Source of the DNA: JBJEQG01 sp051881635
GTDB lineage: Bacteria; Bacillota; Clostridia; Oscillospirales; Acutalibacteraceae
Length of the DNA: 9,908 nt
Direction of reading: 5' to 3'
Assembly (NCBI GenBank): GCA_051881635.1
Contig: JBJEQG010000141.1
Location: 1-9,908 of the forward strand
The translations under genes and the position numbers were made by a program. The notes under the pieces are model-generated. The model was not told the DNA's origin and made no database searches. It saw only the letters and a list, made by a program, of their open reading frames with translations. Below are positions 6,403 to 9,908 of this stretch, piece after piece; within the stretch, counting starts at the first letter, position 1, and each line of letters opens with the position of its first letter.

Positions 6403-6592
6403 AGACCTGTTCGATAACCGTAAAACAGTGGGCAAACTTCGTTTGCCCTTTTAAGAATTTAGACTGTTGGGGCGTTGCCCCAAACCCCACCAAAGGGCGG
6501 CGAGCCGCCGCTGGCAAAATGCCTTTGGAAACCGCAAGCCTTTAAAAAGGCTTGACCTAAATTTTAATTTTGATAAGTTATCGAAAAGGTCT
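6403..6592. mobile_element. MITE-like structured repeat element with terminal inverted repeats
   Basis: AGACCTGTTCGATAAC (6403-6418) is repeated in inverted orientation at 6577-6592 with one mismatch, bounding 190 bp. Inside, AATTTAG (about 6456-6462) faces CTAAATT (about 6557-6563), and four hairpins follow each other: GGGCAAAC/GTTTGCCC (6430-6448), TTGGGGC/GCCCCAA (6467-6483), GGCGGC/GCCGCC (6496-6509) set within CCAAAGG/CCTTTGG (6490-6528), and AAGCCTTT/AAAGGCTT (6536-6553). The centre is distinctly GC-rich compared with its surroundings. There is no open reading frame of note and no clear target duplication. It fills most of the 249-bp gap between the DHHW and FkbH-like genes and ends 10 bp from the DHHW stop. 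It could be a non-autonomous transposon, a REP-like element, or an attenuator that lowers expression of downstream genes. Confidence 0.65.
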
Positions 6593-6601
6593 ATTGAAAA
6601 A

Positions 6602-8056
6602 TCATTCGTCCTCTTTTTTCAAAGCGGCATCTACAATGGTTACACCTTTATTCTGTGTTCTCAAAGTTTCAAGGTTATCAGCATTCGCACCGTAAACTGA
6701 ATAGGAACACATGGTAAACAATACATCTGTGACACCCATTTGCTGAACAAAGTCAACCAAATTGCAGTTGAAATAACGCATATCAATGACATAAATTTCT
6801 TCAAAGGAACCTGTATAGAAAGGTACTTCGGCATTACCGTAACTGTCCTTAATTATACAGAGTTTTCTGCCGTTCTTGACATCGGTCTGAACCTTAACAA
6901 CCTTTTCGTCACCGCCCATAAATACCAGATAAGAATTGGCGGTATCGGTTTGCCAAAGCAGATTACCTGTTCCTTCATAGCCAAATGAAGTATCATAGTA
7001 ATAAGTCTGATACTTGTTGGAGGGTTTATAATAGGTAAATGTTTCAGGGTCGTTCAAAAGGTTGGCATCTTTGGAGAACGCATACATTGTGCCGACAAAT
7101 CCCTCGTTTTTCACAACCTCATAGGTACTTAAATCGGCAAACGGCACACCTGCAACATTTGCAAAGGTTTGTGCAGCATAATAAGCACCCAACGGCTGCC
7201 AGTGGTGGTCTGTACGGCAGAAAATATCTTCCTCCTGATGTTGTGCAAGAACATCGCAAATATTGATAGATACAATAGAGTCACCGAGTTTTGTTGCCAA
7301 ATTATCAAAATATTCCGCATGGCTTACGGCATAATCCGAATAGTTGGAGGGCAAATAATATTCGCTTGCCAAAGGTGCAGGCATGGAATAAATCGTTACA
7401 CTGTCGCCCAATTCTTCTTTCATAAGCTGTAACGCTGATGCGTAGGCATTACCTGTACCGCCGCCGAGTAATTCCATTGCACGATAATGTCCGTCCTGCT
7501 TTACAACAATAATACCGTTTTCAACGCTGTAATCAGCATATTCTCCTCTGTAATCTCTATGGGAGCTTTCCTGTGTACTTGTCTGTTCGGAATTTGAGGC
7601 TGACGATTCGCTCTTTGAAGGCTCTATTGATGTATTTGGATTGCTTTCGGTTTTTGAGGTGTCCGGTTCTACCTTTGAGGGCTTTTTGTTGGGATTACCG
7701 ATTACTTTTACTCCGTCACCCGTTGCAAATCCAAAAAGATTTCTGAAATTATTGCCCATATTTTTAAATGTATCACGATACGGAACTGTATCATCATAGT
7801 ATGTTGTTACACCCGCAGTAAAACTTCCGTCAAAATAAGACCCTATCGAAAAAGTCGGAAATACCGCCAACTTACGCTTTTCAAGCTGCGACTCTGTCGG
7901 ACGAGGAAACATTAAAAGGAAAATGGCAATCAGGAAAAAAACAGGAACTAAAATCATCAATGAAATGGTTGAAAAACCGTTTTCCACAGATTTTCGGCTC
8001 ATGTGAATAAAGCGTTTGCCCTTTTTATCTGGTGGAAGTTGTTTTTTATTTTCCAT
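6602..8056 (-). CDS. DHHW-family (AlgX/AlgJ-like SGNH) membrane-anchored protein
   Basis: A 484-residue protein with a short cytoplasmic start, one membrane helix (about 30-50) and an extracytoplasmic remainder. A Ser/Thr/Glu/Pro-rich linker of about 45 residues (121-165) separates a short N-terminal region from the catalytic-like domain. The DHHW signature is at 283-286. Asp283, His285 and Ser405 (in KDSYGNA, 403-409) match the arrangement of the AlgX/AlgJ SGNH-type O-acetyltransferases. Proteins of this family are typically encoded beside an MBOAT protein and are thought to complete transfer of the acyl group to a polymer outside the membrane. Here the MBOAT gene is 21 bp upstream, and carrier-loading genes follow. 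The likely role is the extracellular partner of the MBOAT, analogous in position to DltD. The ATG at 8056 has AAGGAGG 11 nt upstream. The acceptor polymer is unknown, and hydrolase activity is an alternative. Confidence 0.88.
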   Translation of the reverse strand: MENKKQLPPDKKGKRFIHMSRKSVENGFSTISLMILVPVFFLIAIFLLMFPRPTESQLEKRKLAVFPTFSIGSYFDGSFTAGVTTYYDDTVPYRDTFKNMGNNFRNLFGFATGDGVKVIGNPNKKPSKVEPDTSKTESNPNTSIEPSKSESSASNSEQTSTQESSHRDYRGEYADYSVENGIIVVKQDGHYRAMELLGGGTGNAYASALQLMKEELGDSVTIYSMPAPLASEYYLPSNYSDYAVSHAEYFDNLATKLGDSIVSINICDVLAQHQEEDIFCRTDHHWQPLGAYYAAQTFANVAGVPFADLSTYEVVKNEGFVGTMYAFSKDANLLNDPETFTYYKPSNKYQTYYYDTSFGYEGTGNLLWQTDTANSYLVFMGGDEKVVKVQTDVKNGRKLCIIKDSYGNAEVPFYTGSFEEIYVIDMRYFNCNLVDFVQQMGVTDVLFTMCSYSVYGANADNLETLRTQNKGVTIVDAALKKEDE

Positions 8057-8077
8057 ATTTTAAATTTCCTCCTTCCA

Positions 8078-9502
8078 TTAAAATCTGAAATACAGGAACG
8101 GATTGTTTGTTGCATCAACCAAAAGAATACTTGAAATCACAAGAACAAACACTGCCGCCACAGTAGACGCAATTTTTCCGACTGCATAGACATTGTTGTT
8201 GCCCCACGAGAAGAAAAACTTTTTCAACTGCGGTACAACAGGGAAACAAGCCAATATTGCTACGGCAATCAATACAATATTGTTGATAAAGGCATTATAG
8301 GTCAAAATATCCCAGAACGGAATACCTTTGGCAATCATATTGATACCCGTAATATTGCCGAAGAATATGCCAAGCTGTCCCAAATCCTCAAAGTAGAAGA
8401 TACCAAAGCCGATAATGATAACTAATTTACTGTAAATATGCGTCAGGACTTTTGGCCATTTCTTCAAGCGTTTTTTGCCGATTTTGAGTTCGAGGAGTAT
8501 AAACATACCGAAGTACAATCCCCAGAAAACAAAATTCCAGCTTGCACCATGCCACAAGCCTGTGCTGAACCACACGAGGAACAAACCGAAATATTTGCGT
8601 GATTTACCGAAAATCGGTACATAAAGCAAATAATCCCTAAAAAATGAGCCGAGTGAAATATGCCATCTCTGCCAAAATTCCGAAATATTCTTACAAATAA
8701 ACGGATAACGAAAGTTCTCATCAAAATGGAAACCAAACATACGCCCCATACCAATTGCAATATCGGAATAGCCGCTGAAATCAAAATAAACATACAGGGA
8801 ATAAACGATAACCGTAAACCATGTACCGAGGAATGACAGCTTTGAAATATCCGAACCAAAGAAAGTATCAACGATTGCCCACAAGTTGTTGGCAATTATA
8901 ACTTTCTTGCCGATACCCATAATAGCACGGATTGCACCCTCGCTCAAATCAGCCGCCGTTACACGGCGATTGTCGATTTCTTCCGCAATTGTACTGTATC
9001 TAACAATCGGACCCGCAATCAACTGCGGGAACAGGGAAAGATACATCAGGAATTTCTTAAATTCCTTTTGCGGCTCAACGGTTTCCCAATAGCAGTCAAG
9101 AATATAAGAAATAGCTTGGAATGTAAAGAAACTGATACCGATTGGCAAAATTATGTTTGGTACGGGAATGGAAGTGTGCAAAAGGGCATTCAAATTTTCC
9201 GTCAGGAAACCGGTGTATTTGAAAATAACCAATAACAGTAAATCCAAAACGATACCTGCCGCCGTATAGAGCTTGGCTTTATTGCCTTTGTTTCGATATT
9301 TTCCAATCATACGACCGCAAAAATAGTTCCAAAATGCACTGAAAATCAACAGGAATACCCAAAGCGGTTCGCCCCACGCATAGAAAATAAGCGAAAAAAT
9401 AATGAGTATTGTATTTCTTGTATCAATCTTTTTGGCGGCAAAATAGCAAATCAAACATATCGGCAAAAAGAAATACAGGAAATATAAATCTGCAAATACC
9501 AT
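8078..9502 (-). CDS. MBOAT-family membrane O-acyltransferase (AlgI/DltB/PatA-like)
   Basis: A 474-residue polytopic membrane protein with about ten hydrophobic segments spread over 6-56, 80-138, 190-245, 305-336, 355-372, 405-425 and 447-470. The MBOAT signature is clear: LPIGISFFTFQAISY (119-133), AGPIVR (163-168), YFDFSGYSD (239-247), FWQRWHISL (276-284, His281) and the catalytic His318 in GLWHGASWNF (315-324). Family members pass an acyl group from an intracellular donor (acyl-ACP or acyl-CoA) across the membrane to surface polysaccharide, teichoic acid or peptidoglycan. The operon contains its own carrier protein, so a thioester on that carrier is the likely donor, as for DltB with DltC. 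It is the first gene after the strong promoter. The ATG at 9502 has AAAGGAG 6 nt upstream. The length fits AlgI-type proteins better than the roughly 400-residue DltB. Confidence 0.93.
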   Translation of the reverse strand: MVFADLYFLYFFLPICLICYFAAKKIDTRNTILIIFSLIFYAWGEPLWVFLLIFSAFWNYFCGRMIGKYRNKGNKAKLYTAAGIVLDLLLLVIFKYTGFLTENLNALLHTSIPVPNIILPIGISFFTFQAISYILDCYWETVEPQKEFKKFLMYLSLFPQLIAGPIVRYSTIAEEIDNRRVTAADLSEGAIRAIMGIGKKVIIANNLWAIVDTFFGSDISKLSFLGTWFTVIVYSLYVYFDFSGYSDIAIGMGRMFGFHFDENFRYPFICKNISEFWQRWHISLGSFFRDYLLYVPIFGKSRKYFGLFLVWFSTGLWHGASWNFVFWGLYFGMFILLELKIGKKRLKKWPKVLTHIYSKLVIIIGFGIFYFEDLGQLGIFFGNITGINMIAKGIPFWDILTYNAFINNIVLIAVAILACFPVVPQLKKFFFSWGNNNVYAVGKIASTVAAVFVLVISSILLVDATNNPFLYFRF

Positions 9503-9526
9503 ATTGTTCTCCTTTTTATCAAATTT

Positions 9527-9545
9527 TGTTCATTATTTTTGAACA
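9527..9545 (-). promoter_or_regulatory. Dyad near the transcription start of the acyl-transfer operon
   Basis: TGTTCA (9527-9532) and TGAACA (9540-9545) form a 6-bp inverted repeat with a 7-nt centre. It lies at about the expected transcription start, directly downstream of the -10. It may be a repressor operator or a small 5' stem-loop of the mRNA; the sequence does not decide. Confidence 0.35.
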
Positions 9546-9550
9546 CTCTT

Positions 9551-9580
9551 TTTATATTTTACTTCAAAAAAACCTGTCAA
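9551..9580 (-). promoter_or_regulatory. Main promoter of the acyl-transfer operon
   Basis: A perfect TTGACA -35 (minus strand, 9580-9575), 18-nt spacer and TATAAA -10 (9556-9551). It lies about 50 bp upstream of the MBOAT start. No other convincing promoter is seen inside the four-gene unit. Confidence 0.75.
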
Positions 9581-9592
9581 TCAATAGTTTCC

Positions 9593-9620
9593 AAAACAAA
9601 AATGGTTACACTTTTGTTTT
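9593..9620. other. AT-rich inverted repeat upstream of the operon promoter
   Basis: AAAACAAAA (9593-9601) pairs with TTTTGTTTT (9612-9620) around a 10-nt centre in which TG/CA can extend the stem. It sits 13 bp upstream of the -35 and 42 bp past the stop of the upstream gene. It could be a weak terminator for that gene, since its minus-strand 3' arm is T-rich, or a binding site for a regulator. The stem has a single G-C pair in its main arm, so it is a poor classical terminator. Confidence 0.4.
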
Positions 9621-9661
9621 AACACTTTTCCAATAATGACAGTTTTTTCAAAAGAATAACA

Positions 9662-9908
9662 TTATAAGATAAGAACAAAGGCAGATGTTGAGGAAGTAAG
9701 CCATTCAACAATAGTTTTCATAGTTTCGGTCGGCATGGCAATACTGCCGTTTGTCGGCTCTGTGCCGCACTGCATAAAAATGCCTGCCCCCTTCGTCTTG
9801 TCCACAGTCCCTGTATTGTATCCGACAACAACACCGTATTCGTAAGCTTCGGCATTGTCGGAAAATTTAATGGCACTGTTCCAATCCTTTTGTGATTCAA
9901 CTGCCGAT
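9662..9908 (-). CDS. L,D-transpeptidase-like (YkuD fold) protein, C-terminal part, catalytic Cys replaced by Ser
   Basis: The gene is cut by the right edge of the window, and 81 C-terminal residues are visible, ending at TAA (9664-9662). The visible part matches the end of the YkuD domain of secreted clostridial L,D-transpeptidase-like proteins. YGVVVGYN is followed by GAGIFMQCGTEPTNGSIAMP (visible residues 40-59) and a C-terminal helix and strand (KTIVEWL, then FVLIL). The family pattern around the active site is roughly IF-(F/L)-H, then PTxGC. Here the His position is Gln46 and the nucleophile Cys position is Ser55 (PTNGS). Each change is one base away from the canonical codon (CAG versus CAT/CAC; AGT versus TGT). 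A Cys is present next to the Gln (Cys47). The protein may be a non-catalytic peptidoglycan-binding relative or a serine variant. Start, signal peptide and upstream domains lie outside the window. Confidence 0.72.
   Translation of the reverse strand, partial: SAVESQKDWNSAIKFSDNAEAYEYGVVVGYNTGTVDKTKGAGIFMQCGTEPTNGSIAMPTETMKTIVEWLTSSTSAFVLIL

Noticed and set aside
6430..6452. Plus-strand hairpin followed by TTTT as a terminator
   Set aside because: No plus-strand gene ends nearby; the hairpin is better explained as part of the TIR-bounded element.
8464..8895. 143-codon second minus-strand frame inside the MBOAT gene
   Set aside because: The MBOAT frame is intact with all motifs; the alternative frame has no family features and no start signal.
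4237..9502. Canonical dlt (D-alanylation) operon
   Set aside because: There is no DltA-like adenylation enzyme, the MBOAT is AlgI-sized, and the partner is a DHHW protein rather than DltD; the loader is FkbH-like.
9718..9900. 60-codon minus-strand open frame at the right edge
   Set aside because: It overlaps the L,D-transpeptidase-like frame, which shows clear family motifs; the 60-codon frame is a shadow.

Overview
All seven complete genes and one partial gene lie on the minus strand, so transcription runs right to left. The sequence is AT-rich, has strong AGGAGG-type ribosome binding sites and sigma-A-type promoters, and encodes a PdaA-type spore-cortex deacetylase, a CAP protein with clostridial-style Ig-like repeats, and DHHW and MBOAT proteins. 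This suggests a spore-forming anaerobe of the Clostridia, perhaps near Ruminococcus/Oscillospiraceae. That placement is inference, as no taxonomic marker is present.

Right edge (9662-9908): the C-terminal end of an L,D-transpeptidase-like (YkuD fold) protein. The usual catalytic Cys reads as Ser and the usual His as Gln.

Main system (9580 down to 4157): a well-bounded four-gene transcription unit. A strong promoter (TTGACA, 18 nt, TATAAA) precedes an MBOAT O-acyltransferase, a DHHW/AlgJ-like SGNH-type membrane-anchored protein, an FkbH-like HAD-IIIC protein and a small acyl carrier protein, and the unit ends at a strong terminator. The layout parallels the Dlt D-alanylation machinery (DltA loader, DltC carrier, DltB MBOAT, DltD surface partner), but the loading enzyme is FkbH-like. 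Characterised FkbH proteins load a glyceryl unit from 1,3-bisphosphoglycerate onto a carrier protein. The inferred job is to charge the carrier with a glyceryl-like (or related hydroxyacyl) group and transfer it across the membrane onto a surface polymer. Between the DHHW and FkbH genes lies a 190-bp structured element with 16-bp imperfect terminal inverted repeats and a series of stem-loops, resembling a MITE or interspersed repeat.

Middle (4131 down to 2328): a monocistronic gene with its own promoter and a 16-bp-stem terminator. It encodes a secreted protein with a signal peptide, four 93-residue Ig-like repeats and a C-terminal CAP/SCP (YkwD-like) domain.

Left (2252 down to 1): a YbjN-like small protein gene with its own promoter, leader hairpin and terminator; then a tightly packed pair, a PdaA-like polysaccharide deacetylase starting at TTG and a Mn/Fe superoxide dismutase homologue with a divergent active-site surround; then a promoter at the left edge reading out of the window. 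No tRNA, rRNA, CRISPR array or transposase gene was seen.
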